7,891 bases of DNA from Candidatus Omnitrophota bacterium (GTDB lineage: Bacteria; Omnitrophota; Gorgyraeia; Gygaellales; Profunditerraquicolaceae), in NCBI GenBank assembly GCA_023818905.1, contig JAMWDE010000038.1:1-7891 (forward strand), read 5' to 3'. A program made the position numbers and the translations under genes. Position 1 is the first letter of the stretch. Each line of letters opens with the position of its first letter. Below, in pieces: positions 1-7,266 of the stretch. Under the pieces are notes generated by a model. The model did not search any database and was not told the DNA's origin. It saw only the letters and a list, made by a program, of their open reading frames with translations.

Positions 1-208
1 GCACAATGAAGGTATATCTAAAGCAGCTAGCATAATAGATGCAGGTACGAATTTAGGTGTAATTGAGAAGTCTGGTAGTTGGCTTTCCTTTGCAGGTGAA
101 AAACTTGCCCAGGGAAGAGAGGCAGCTATAAAGCTACTTAAAGAAAAGCCAAAGCTCCAGGAAGATATAGAGAAAGAGATTAGAAAGAGAATCTTTCTTA
201 ATAAGTAA
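1..208 (+). CDS. recA: Recombinase RecA, C-terminal fragment (5' end outside window)
   Basis: This is the last 68 codons of RecA, the ATP-dependent strand-exchange protein that forms filaments on single-stranded DNA and triggers LexA cleavage in the SOS response. The first full codon is at base 2 and the TAA stop is at 206-208. The visible part reads HNEGISKAASIIDAGTNLG, then VIEKSGSWLSFAGEKLAQG, then REAAIKLLKEKP and a charged helix. This matches the family pattern GIS...DLGV..G.IEKSGAWYSY.GE..GQGRENA..FL, which covers the end of the ATPase core and the start of the small C-terminal domain. The protein ends in KRIFLNK, without the long acidic tail of E. coli RecA. The ATP-binding motifs and promoter lie off the left edge. 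The presence of recX downstream supports the call. Alternatives are very unlikely. Confidence 0.95.
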   Translation, partial: HNEGISKAASIIDAGTNLGVIEKSGSWLSFAGEKLAQGREAAIKLLKEKPKLQEDIEKEIRKRIFLNK

Positions 209-233
209 GATAAGGATAAATAAGATACGATTC

Positions 234-240
234 AAGGAGG
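234..240 (+). promoter_or_regulatory. Strong Shine-Dalgarno site of the htrA gene
   Basis: AAGGAGG lies 8 bases before the ATG at 249, a near-perfect match to the 16S rRNA anti-Shine-Dalgarno sequence at ideal spacing. It fixes the htrA start and is the strongest ribosome binding site in the window; the other genes have weak, distant or no such sites. It sits in the 40-base recA/htrA gap, which shows no terminator hairpin. Confidence 0.85.
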
Positions 241-248
241 ATGCTCTA

Positions 249-1673
249 ATGAAAAGAGTAATATTTTTTTCTTTAATTTTTATATTTATGTCGGTTACAA
301 ATTTATTATCAGCTCAAAATCCCACTTTTTCTGCTGAGCCCTCTTCCATAGAAGAGGCAGTAGTTCGGGTAGCTAATACCACAGGTAAGGCAGTGGTTTC
401 CATAAGCACAGAGCATACCACCAAAGTCAGGGGCAGAAGGTTCTACTTTGATTATCCTTTTGGTGAAGATGATTTTTTTCGGAAATTTTTTGAAGATTTC
501 TTTGGGGAGTTGCCAGAGAGGGAATACAAACAGATAGGTTTGGGCTCAGGCGTTATCATTGACCCAGAAGGTTACATCTTAACTAATGAGCATGTGGTGG
601 CAGAAGCGGATAAGATTACGGTTACACTACCTGATGGTAGGGAGTTTAGAGGAGAGCTTAAGGGTAAAGATGCACGCTCTGATTTAGCGATTATCAAGAT
701 AAATGCCCGTAATCTGCCGGTTGCCTCCTTAGGTGATTCTGATAATCTGAAGATTGGTCAATGGGTGGTGGCTATCGGTAACCCATTTGGTTTTGCCTTG
801 CAGAATCCAGAGCCAACCGTAACTGTAGGAGTAATTAGTGCATTGCATCGTTCTTTAGGCAGAAGCCTTTCCCGTCAAAGGGATTACAATGACCTCATAC
901 AGACAGATGCAGCGATAAACCCTGGCAATTCCGGTGGCCCTTTGGTTAACCTTAAAGGTGAGGTAGTGGGTATCAATGTGGCAATATTTTCTACCAGTGG
1001 CGGTTATCAGGGAATAGGTTTTGCCATACCCATCAACAGTGCAAAGAGAATTATATCCCGCTTGATAGAGGGTAAAAAGATACTTTACGGCTGGTTGGGT
1101 GTTACGGTTCAGGATTTAAGCGAGGATTTGGCTGGACATTTTGGGTTATCGGATAGAAACGGAGCCTTAATTGCTAAGGTTATGGAAGACAGTCCTGCGC
1201 AGAAGGCGGGGATAAAAGAGGGCGATATAATCAGGAAGTTTGATAATCAGGATATCAACAACGTAAGGGAGTTATTAAATATTGTAGGAAGGACGGAGGT
1301 GGGCCGTAAGGTAAAGGTGATAGTTATTAGGGATAAAAAAGAGGTTTTATTAGAGGTAGAGGTGGGTCAGAGACCCCAAGATGTAGAGAAGATCGTCTCT
1401 GAGACTTCTATTAGATGGCGTGGATTAGAGGTTGGTCCTTTGGATTCTGAGGCTGCTAAGCGGTATAGATTAGAAGAAAAAAGAGGGGTGGTGGTGATAG
1501 ATGTAGAACCCGATAGCTCTGCAGATGAGGCAGGGATAATCCCAGGGGATGTAATCTCAGAGATAAACAGGCGACCAGTAAATTCCCTTTCTGATTATCA
1601 AAAGATAACCCAGGATCTAAAAGGAAACGCTTTAGTGAGAACTTCCCGAGGGTACTTTTTAATAAAAGAATAG
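249..1673 (+). CDS. htrA: Periplasmic trypsin-like serine protease with two PDZ domains (HtrA/DegP/DegQ family)
   Basis: The 474-residue protein is probably an exported quality-control protease that degrades misfolded envelope proteins. Residues 1-22 form a signal peptide: MKR, a hydrophobic stretch, then a likely signal peptidase I site after LLSA. The chymotrypsin-fold domain spans about 35-275. The catalytic triad is visible as His115 in TNEHVV, Asp145 in SDLAII and Ser228 in NPGNSGGPL; GNPFG at 177-181 is also typical. A Phe-rich, charged insert around 66-90 (DDFFRKFFEDFF) lies where the regulatory LA loop is expected. PDZ1 is about 281-372, including the GWLGV start and SPAQKAGIKEGDII. 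PDZ2 is about 390-472, with the matching PDSSADEAGIIPGDVI. Length and domain order match DegP/DegQ (about 450-475 residues). Which of DegP, DegQ or MucD it equals functionally cannot be told. The start is set by the ribosome site at 234-240. The stop lies 2 bases before recX. Confidence 0.95.
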   Translation: MKRVIFFSLIFIFMSVTNLLSAQNPTFSAEPSSIEEAVVRVANTTGKAVVSISTEHTTKVRGRRFYFDYPFGEDDFFRKFFEDFFGELPEREYKQIGLGSGVIIDPEGYILTNEHVVAEADKITVTLPDGREFRGELKGKDARSDLAIIKINARNLPVASLGDSDNLKIGQWVVAIGNPFGFALQNPEPTVTVGVISALHRSLGRSLSRQRDYNDLIQTDAAINPGNSGGPLVNLKGEVVGINVAIFSTSGGYQGIGFAIPINSAKRIISRLIEGKKILYGWLGVTVQDLSEDLAGHFGLSDRNGALIAKVMEDSPAQKAGIKEGDIIRKFDNQDINNVRELLNIVGRTEVGRKVKVIVIRDKKEVLLEVEVGQRPQDVEKIVSETSIRWRGLEVGPLDSEAAKRYRLEEKRGVVVIDVEPDSSADEAGIIPGDVISEINRRPVNSLSDYQKITQDLKGNALVRTSRGYFLIKE

Positions 1674-1675
1674 AG

Positions 1676-2155
1676 GTGTTAAATAAGAAGAGTCAAAGAG
1701 AGGATCCTTTTCAGGAAGCCAAGAATTACTGTTTTCTGTTACTTAAGTTTAGACTGCGTAGCGAAGATGAGATTAGAAGACGGCTTAAGAAGAAAAGATT
1801 CAACTCCACAGTAATAGAGAAGACTTTGGCTTTTTTAAGAGTAAGAGGTTTTTTAGACGATAGGCAATTTGCCAGAAGTTGGCTTGAGTCACGCCTAAAA
1901 AACAAGTTTGGATTAAGAAGGATAAAACAGGAATTACTCCTTAAAGGGATAGATAAGAAAATCATAGATGAGCAGATAGAAGAAATCAGAGAGGGTTATT
2001 CTGAGGAGGATTTGGTAGCAGGACTTGCCCAAAAGAGACTAAACCAACTAAAAGATTTAGACCCTCAAAAGGCAAAGCGTAGACTCTACAGTTATCTTAT
2101 ACGACGTGGATTTTCTCCAGAAAGAGTATTAGATGTTCTAAATCGGTTAATTTAA
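1676..2155 (+). CDS. recX: RecA regulatory protein RecX
   Basis: The 159-residue protein belongs to the RecX family, small all-helical proteins that bind RecA filaments and limit or tune their activity. Visible RecX signatures are a first repeat RLRSEDEIRRRLKKKRF at 26-42, the hallmark GFLDDRQFARSW at 58-69, FGLRRIKQELLLKGI at 78-92, and a C-terminal repeat ending LIRRGFSPERVLDVL at 141-155. These fit the tandem three-helix repeats of the family, and the length is normal. The proposed start is GTG at 1676, two bases after the htrA stop; no ATG lies between it and the conserved domain. The ribosome site is poor (AGAGG overlapping the start), so translation is probably coupled to htrA. The low-complexity Lys/Arg-rich N-terminus (1-12) makes the exact start less certain than the gene itself. 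The usual neighbour recA lies one gene upstream. Confidence 0.93.
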   Translation: MLNKKSQREDPFQEAKNYCFLLLKFRLRSEDEIRRRLKKKRFNSTVIEKTLAFLRVRGFLDDRQFARSWLESRLKNKFGLRRIKQELLLKGIDKKIIDEQIEEIREGYSEEDLVAGLAQKRLNQLKDLDPQKAKRRLYSYLIRRGFSPERVLDVLNRLI

Positions 2156-2182
2156 TATATTTATTCTAACCTTGTTTTAAAG

Positions 2183-4813
2183 ATGAAGGCAGATATATTA
2201 AGAGAGAAATTTTTAAATTTCTTCAAATCTAAAAAGCATAAGATAGTAGAAAGCGATTCGTTGGTCCCTCGGGATGATCCCACAGTACTTTTTACTCCTG
2301 CAGGGATGAATCAATTTAAAAAACAATTCTTAGGATTTGTAACTGATTTTAGGCGTGCTGCCACTGCTCAACGCTGTCTACGTACAGATGACTTAGATAA
2401 GGTTGGCAAGACTTCTGGTCATCACACATTCTTTGAGATGCTAGGGAATTTTTCTTTTGGAGACTACTTCAAAGAGGAGGCAATAGTTTGGGCCTGGGAG
2501 TTTCTTACCCAGGAGCTCAAGATAGACAAAACCAGACTCTGGGTTTCAGTTTATCAGGAGGATGATGAGGCATACAATATCTGGGACAAGAAGATAGGAA
2601 TCCCAGAGGAGAAGATAGTAAGATTAGGAGACAAAGAAAATTTCTGGCCATCTGAGGCTAGACTCAAAGGACCAGATGGTCCGTGCGGGCCTTGTTCTGA
2701 GATATTTTTTGATTGGGGATCTGGTTGTGACAAGCCAGATTGTAAACCAGGTTGCGATTGTTCAAGATTTGTGGAGGTTTGGAATTTGGTATTTACACAG
2801 TTTAATCGTAAAGAACCCGGCATATTAGAGCCCCTGCCACGTAAGAATATAGATACTGGCATGGGCCTGGAGAGATTAGCTGCAGTAATGCAAGGTGTTC
2901 AGAGTAATTTTGAGACAGACCTTTTTAGGCCGTTAACCAGAGAGATACTGGTATGTTCCCCCGCAGTTAAATTGCCAGAAAAAAAAGAGTTGGTGTATGC
3001 TGTAGCTGACCACATCCGAGCTATAACTTTCGCCATCTATGACGGCGTATTACCCTCTAATGAAGACAGGGGTTATATAATAAGAAAACTTATTCGTAAG
3101 AGCACATTACATCTTAAGGCCTTAGGGATAAAGAAACCATTTTTATATAAGTTGGTGCCTGTGGTTTCAGAGATTATGAGGTCAGTCTATCCTGAGTTGG
3201 AGAGGCGTCGTGAGGATATCGCACAGGTTGTATTGGCAGAAGAAGAGTCTTTTATTTCAACCCTTAATTCTAGTAACAATTTATTTAGGGTGAAGTTTAA
3301 AGAATTCTTAACCAAACCCGATCCTGAAAAGGTAGGTAGTGTTGCCTTCCAACTCTATGACACCTACGGTATGCCTTTAGAGTTGACTAAAGCTTGGTTA
3401 GATAAACAGAAGATAGAATTTTCTGAGTCTGAATTTGATAGACAACTTCAACAACAGAGGTTGCGCTCAAAGGCAAAGAGTCTCTTAAGGCAAGAGGTAT
3501 TTGGAGTCAAGGATATCATCACTGATGTAAAAAGGACACGTTTCTTAGGTTATAAGGAATCACAAACAAAAGCAAAGATACTAAAATTGATAAAGGATGG
3601 CACAGAGGTAGAGCAGGTTTTGCAGGGTCAACAGGTAAAGATCATCTTAGATAAAACTGTCTTTTATGCGCAGTCAGGTGGTCAGGTGGCAGATACAGGG
3701 ATAATTACTAAGGGTAAGAGTGTATTTGAGGTTACAGATACACAGAAATCAGACGAGGTAATTATACACATAGGTAAGGTTAAGGAGGGTAGATTCAAGG
3801 GGCAGGATACAGTATTAGCCAAGATAGACTTTAGCCGTCGTATGTCTATAGCCAGAAATCACACTGCCACACATCTTTTACAGGCAGCCTTGAGAGAGGT
3901 TTTAGGCCCACACATCAAACAGCAGGGGTCTTTGGTTGCGCCTGACAGATTACGTTTTGATTTTACACATTTTAAGGATATAAGCCACCCAGAGCTTATG
4001 CGTATTGAAGAGTTAGTGAATAATTATATCCTAGATAACTACCCACTTACTGTAAAACAGATGGCGCTAAAGATAGCAAAGAAGACCGGTGCTTTGGCGT
4101 TCTTTGGAGAAAAATACTCTGATGAAGTTAGAGTGGTTTCTATTGGTAATATTTCCAAAGAGTTGTGTGCAGGCACGCATCTTAGTTCAACTGCCCAAGT
4201 TGGTTTATTTAAGATTATCCAAGAGAGCTCAGTAGCGGCAGGTATAAGAAGGATAGAGGCAGTGACTGGAGAATATGCTTATAAGATGGTAAATCAACAG
4301 GCTAATACTATCTTTGAGATATCTACATATCTGAATGTGCCTGGAGATAAGATAACAGAGGAGCTCCAGAAGAGATTGGTTCGCATAAAAGAATTGGAAA
4401 AACAGCTAAATAGGTACAGGTTAGATACATTGAAAGCATCTGTAGATACATTTATTAAAAGTGCCGAAGACATAAATGGCATAAAACTGGTTACCGTTAT
4501 TTTAGAAGATGTAAACATGGATTTATTAAGAAGGTCTGTGGACCTCATTAAGGAGAAGACCAGCAGAGCCATAATTGCTTCAGGTACACAGACACAGGAT
4601 GCAGTGCAGCTGGTCTTGGGTGTTACTGCTGATTTATGTGCCCAAGGCGTAGACGCAGCCAGTTTAATCAAAGAACTCTCTTTCGAGATTGGCGGAAGTG
4701 GAGGAGGAAGGAAGGACTTTGCCCAGGCAGGTGGTAGCAAGCCCAACAGTCTACAGTCTGCCTTTCAAAAACTGAGTCAGGTAGTTTCTCAATTAAGGTT
4801 AGGCCAAGGTTAG
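2183..4813 (+). CDS. alaS: Alanyl-tRNA synthetase
   Basis: The 876-residue cytoplasmic enzyme charges tRNA-Ala and clears mischarged Ser/Gly-tRNA. Full length is normal (E. coli 876). The class II catalytic core (about 1-240) shows PRDDPTVLFTPAGMNQF at 29-45, TSGHHTFFEMLGNFSFGDYF at 77-96 and GMGLERLAA at 226-234. tRNA-recognition helices follow to about 450. The editing domain carries the zinc-type HxxxH (His560, His564) and CxxxH (Cys662, His666). The C-Ala/DHHA1 domain ends in the glycine-rich GGSGGGRKDFAQAGG at 837-851, preceded by a coiled-coil-like segment near 725-750. A Cys-rich insert at 168-193 is discussed in the findings. The ATG start matches the family N-terminus (ILREKFLNFFKSKKHKIVESDSLVP), although no Shine-Dalgarno site precedes it. 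The gene lies 27 bases after recX, a common linkage, and 7 bases before hisD. Confidence 0.98.
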   Translation: MKADILREKFLNFFKSKKHKIVESDSLVPRDDPTVLFTPAGMNQFKKQFLGFVTDFRRAATAQRCLRTDDLDKVGKTSGHHTFFEMLGNFSFGDYFKEEAIVWAWEFLTQELKIDKTRLWVSVYQEDDEAYNIWDKKIGIPEEKIVRLGDKENFWPSEARLKGPDGPCGPCSEIFFDWGSGCDKPDCKPGCDCSRFVEVWNLVFTQFNRKEPGILEPLPRKNIDTGMGLERLAAVMQGVQSNFETDLFRPLTREILVCSPAVKLPEKKELVYAVADHIRAITFAIYDGVLPSNEDRGYIIRKLIRKSTLHLKALGIKKPFLYKLVPVVSEIMRSVYPELERRREDIAQVVLAEEESFISTLNSSNNLFRVKFKEFLTKPDPEKVGSVAFQLYDTYGMPLELTKAWLDKQKIEFSESEFDRQLQQQRLRSKAKSLLRQEVFGVKDIITDVKRTRFLGYKESQTKAKILKLIKDGTEVEQVLQGQQVKIILDKTVFYAQSGGQVADTGIITKGKSVFEVTDTQKSDEVIIHIGKVKEGRFKGQDTVLAKIDFSRRMSIARNHTATHLLQAALREVLGPHIKQQGSLVAPDRLRFDFTHFKDISHPELMRIEELVNNYILDNYPLTVKQMALKIAKKTGALAFFGEKYSDEVRVVSIGNISKELCAGTHLSSTAQVGLFKIIQESSVAAGIRRIEAVTGEYAYKMVNQQANTIFEISTYLNVPGDKITEELQKRLVRIKELEKQLNRYRLDTLKASVDTFIKSAEDINGIKLVTVILEDVNMDLLRRSVDLIKEKTSRAIIASGTQTQDAVQLVLGVTADLCAQGVDAASLIKELSFEIGGSGGGRKDFAQAGGSKPNSLQSAFQKLSQVVSQLRLGQG

Positions 4814-4820
4814 ACAAAAC

Positions 4821-6044
4821 ATGAAAATCATTCGTCCAAACAGCAAAAAGATAGAAAAGATTTATAACCGCCAGTTTATAAAAGCAAAACGGCTACAAGA
4901 GCGCGTTAGGCAGATTATTGAGGATGTGCGTATTTTTGGCGATGAAGCACTGATAAGATACACCAAAAAGTTTGATGGAGTAAAATTGATGCCCCGTCAA
5001 CTTAAGGTTTCTCAGATAGAAATTAGCGGAGCCTATCAGAATATAACGCCTCATTTTGTCTCTGATTTAAAGGTGATTATTGAAAATGTTAGTCGTTTCT
5101 ACCGCAAAACATTGAGGAAGTCCTGGAGGATGAAAGACGAGGAGGGTGCAGTTTTGGGCGAAAACTACACCCCCTTAGAAAGGGTGGGTGTGTATATCCC
5201 TGCAGGTACTGCTCCTTTAGTTTCTACGGTTTATATGACGGTGATTCCTGCTAAGATAGCAGGTGTAAAGAAGATAGCCCTGGTTAGCCCTCCTGATAAA
5301 AATGGCAATATCAATCCGCACATTTTAGTAGTGGCTGACCTTCTGAAAGTAGATGAGATTTATCGCCTAGGCGGAGCACAGGCAATTGCTGCTTTGGCAT
5401 TCGGAACAAAGACCATCCCAAAGGTAGATAAGATTATTGGTCCGGGCAACATGTATGTTACTGAAGCCAAAAGGCAAGTCTTTGGTTATGTGGATATAGA
5501 TATGGTTGCAGGTCCTACAGAGTTAGTTATCATTGCCAATCGTTATACAGAACCAAGGTTTATTGTGGCTGATATAAAGGCCCAGGCAGAACACCGCCAG
5601 GGTTTAGCCATACTGGTTACTAATTCTAAGGGTTTAGCCAGAGAAGTAAAATCCCAAGTAGATCACAATGGATTTATCATTTTGACCAAGAACCTTCAGG
5701 AGGCAGTGGATATCACCAATAGGATTGCGCCAGAGCATGTGGAGGTTCTTATCAAAAACCCTCAGCGCATAGCCAGACTCATAAAGAATGCAGGAGCGAT
5801 ATTCTTAGGACCTTATAGTCCTACAGCAGTAGGAGACTATGTGGCAGGACCTAGTCATGTTCTACCTACCTGTGGGACCGCCAGATTTTTCTCAGGTTTA
5901 TCGGTTTTGGATTTCAGAAAGAGTACGCACATCATCGGTTATTCTAAAAGGGCGTTAGAGAAGATGCGTTTGCCGCTTGAGAAGGTGGCAGGAATTGAGG
6001 GATTGGGTAAGCATTTGGATTCGGTTAAGATAAGATTAGAATAA
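4821..6044 (+). CDS. hisD: Histidinol dehydrogenase
   Basis: HisD carries out the last two steps of histidine synthesis, oxidising L-histidinol to L-histidine with two NAD+ and a catalytic zinc ion. Visible family blocks are RVGVYIPAGTAPLVSTVYM at 121-139, GGAQAIAALAFGT at 184-196, VDKIIGPGNMYVTEAKRQV at 202-220 and DMVAGPTEL at 227-235. The expected zinc ligands are present: Gln255 and His258 (AQAEH), Asp339 (VGDYVAG) and His398 (GLGKH). The catalytic Glu305-His306 pair (APEH) is also present. At 407 residues it is shorter than the usual 425-440, because a segment near residues 276-283 is missing (see findings). The start is ATG 7 bases after alaS. The only Shine-Dalgarno-like sequence is AAGG at 4806-4809 inside the alaS end, so coupling to alaS is likely. 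It is the first his gene of this cluster. Confidence 0.96.
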   Translation: MKIIRPNSKKIEKIYNRQFIKAKRLQERVRQIIEDVRIFGDEALIRYTKKFDGVKLMPRQLKVSQIEISGAYQNITPHFVSDLKVIIENVSRFYRKTLRKSWRMKDEEGAVLGENYTPLERVGVYIPAGTAPLVSTVYMTVIPAKIAGVKKIALVSPPDKNGNINPHILVVADLLKVDEIYRLGGAQAIAALAFGTKTIPKVDKIIGPGNMYVTEAKRQVFGYVDIDMVAGPTELVIIANRYTEPRFIVADIKAQAEHRQGLAILVTNSKGLAREVKSQVDHNGFIILTKNLQEAVDITNRIAPEHVEVLIKNPQRIARLIKNAGAIFLGPYSPTAVGDYVAGPSHVLPTCGTARFFSGLSVLDFRKSTHIIGYSKRALEKMRLPLEKVAGIEGLGKHLDSVKIRLE

Positions 6045-6049
6045 AGGAG
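6044..6049 (+). promoter_or_regulatory. Shine-Dalgarno-like site before hisB, unusually distant
   Basis: AAGGAG overlaps the last base of the hisD stop and is followed by purine-rich GAGAAAGAGA. The gap to the hisB ATG at 6064 is 14 bases, longer than the usual 5-9. The nearer GAAAGAGA (6051-6058) may be what the ribosome uses. No other in-frame start codon lies nearer to AAGGAG. Confidence 0.5.
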
Positions 6050-6063
6050 AGAGAAAGAGATAT

Positions 6064-6654
6064 ATGAGAAGAGCGCAGATAAGAAGGAAAACCAGAGAAA
6101 CAGAGATTGCAGTTAAGCTAAATATCGATGGCCAAGGTAAGGCTAAGATAAACACAGGTATTGGTTTGTTAGACCATATGTTAGAATTATTTACCTTTCA
6201 TGGTCTATTTGATTTAGAGATAAAAGCAAAGGGTGATTTAAGAGTAGATATTCATCATACCAATGAGGATGTTGCTATTGTGTTAGGCCAAGCATTTAAA
6301 AAAGCCTTGGGAGCGAAAAAGGGTATAAGAAGATTTGGTTGGGCGTCTGTGCCAATGGAGGAAGTAGTAGCAGAGATAGCAGTAGATATTAGTGGCAGGG
6401 CTTATTTTATGTTAGCAACTCCTTATGTGCCCAAGGTGCAGGATGGTTATACTTTTGGCGATGCAGAACATTTTTTTGAATCGTTCGCTAAACATTTAGG
6501 TATGAATTTAAATATTAAAGTTGAACCCATTAGTCCAGATTTACATACTACTCTGGAACCTATCTTTAAGGCCCTCGGTATAGCTTTAGATCAGGCCACC
6601 CAAATCGACCCACGTAGAAAAGGGGTCCCTTCAACTAAAGGCGTGATAGATTAG
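6064..6654 (+). CDS. hisB: Imidazoleglycerol-phosphate dehydratase (monofunctional HisB)
   Basis: HisB removes water from imidazole glycerol phosphate to give imidazole acetol phosphate, using two manganese ions in a 24-subunit shell. The 196-residue protein has dehydratase length only; the histidinol-phosphatase domain fused to E. coli HisB is absent, so that step needs another gene. Visible motifs are TGIGLLDHML at 31-40 (His38), the metal motif HHTNED at 64-69, RRFGWASVPMEE at 89-100, DISGRAYF at 108-115, EHFFESFA at 135-142 (His136) and the C-terminal GVPSTKGV at 187-194. The second metal motif, normally HHxxE, reads His161-Thr162-Thr-Leu-Glu165, so one expected His is missing (see findings). 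The start is ATG 19 bases after hisD. The stop directly abuts the hisH start. Family identity is certain; full activity is less so. Confidence 0.95.
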   Translation: MRRAQIRRKTRETEIAVKLNIDGQGKAKINTGIGLLDHMLELFTFHGLFDLEIKAKGDLRVDIHHTNEDVAIVLGQAFKKALGAKKGIRRFGWASVPMEEVVAEIAVDISGRAYFMLATPYVPKVQDGYTFGDAEHFFESFAKHLGMNLNIKVEPISPDLHTTLEPIFKALGIALDQATQIDPRRKGVPSTKGVID

Positions 6655-7266
6655 ATGATTGCAATTGTTGATTATGGTATGGGTAATCTACACAGCGTGC
6701 AGAAGGCGTTAGAGTATGCAGGGGCACAGACCATCATAACAGATAAACCACAAGATGTCCAGACTGCAGAGAAGATAGTATTGCCAGGTGTGGGTGCCTT
6801 TGATGATGCTATCCGCCAGTTAAGAAGGAGAAAACTCGTAGATACTCTCAAAGGCCAGCTAAACGCAAAAAAGCCATTCTTGGGTATATGTTTGGGGATG
6901 CAACTTTTGTTTCAGAGAAGTCAGGAGGCAGAAGACTCAAGTGGTTTGGGTATAATAAAAGGTCAGGTAAGGCGTTTTGTCTCTGGAGGAGGACTAAAGG
7001 TCCCTCATATGGGTTGGAATCAACTCATCATAAGGAAGAATAATTGCCCACTTTTAACAGGAATAGGGGATGGATCCTATGTGTATTTTTGCCACTCGTA
7101 TTATCCTCAACCAGAAGATAATACTATTACTGCTGCTAGCTGTAACTATGGAATAGAATTCAGTTGTGTGATATGGCAGGATAATATATACGCAGTACAG
7201 TTTCATCCGGAAAAGAGTCAAAACACAGGACTTAAAATAATAAAGAATTTTGTAGAGTTATGTTAA
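6655..7266 (+). CDS. hisH: Imidazole glycerol phosphate synthase, glutamine amidotransferase subunit HisH
   Basis: HisH hydrolyses glutamine and passes ammonia to the cyclase HisF, which makes imidazole glycerol phosphate and AICAR from PRFAR. The 203-residue class I amidotransferase shows the N-terminal IVDYGMGNLHSV at 4-15, the oxyanion-strand LPGVGAF at 43-49, the nucleophile Cys79 in LGICLGMQLL, VPHMGWNQL at 116-124, YFCHSYY at 144-150, and the His184/Glu186 partners in VQFHPEKSQ. Length is normal. The ATG starts on the base after the hisB TAG with no good Shine-Dalgarno site, so translation very likely depends on ribosomes finishing hisB. The gene end overlaps hisA by 7 bases. HisF, its obligate partner, should lie past hisA outside the window. 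PdxT or PabA are excluded by the HisH-specific MGWN and HSYY blocks. Confidence 0.97.
   Translation: MIAIVDYGMGNLHSVQKALEYAGAQTIITDKPQDVQTAEKIVLPGVGAFDDAIRQLRRRKLVDTLKGQLNAKKPFLGICLGMQLLFQRSQEAEDSSGLGIIKGQVRRFVSGGGLKVPHMGWNQLIIRKNNCPLLTGIGDGSYVYFCHSYYPQPEDNTITAASCNYGIEFSCVIWQDNIYAVQFHPEKSQNTGLKIIKNFVELC

Noticed and set aside
209..248. Terminator or LexA-type operator in the recA/htrA gap
   Set aside because: No stem-loop with a T run and no CTG-N10-CAG or GAAC-type SOS box is visible in these 40 bases. The recA promoter is outside the window.
314..560. A novel domain in the HtrA N-terminal region because of the Phe-rich repeats
   Set aside because: Phe-rich, acidic stretches of the DDFFRKFF type between the first strands are common in bacterial HtrA proteases (LA-loop region), so this is a family feature.
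2129..2170. Possible promoter before alaS (TATATT at 2156-2161)
   Set aside because: The -10-like hexamer is expected by chance in such AT-rich sequence, and no -35-like TTGACA element lies at the right distance. It is not strong enough to annotate.
4294..4746. A 150-codon open frame on the minus strand inside alaS
   Set aside because: It lies wholly antisense to the conserved C-terminal half of AlaRS, has no recognisable domain, and is a mirror of the real gene's codon bias. The other antisense open frames (within htrA/recX, alaS and hisA) were dismissed for the same reason.
4795..4813. Direct repeat AAGGTTAG at 4795-4802 and 4806-4813 at the alaS end
   Set aside because: It is only eight bases, lies in the coding end of alaS, and has no flanking element. 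The second copy merely supplies the AAGG and the stop codon, so chance is a sufficient explanation.
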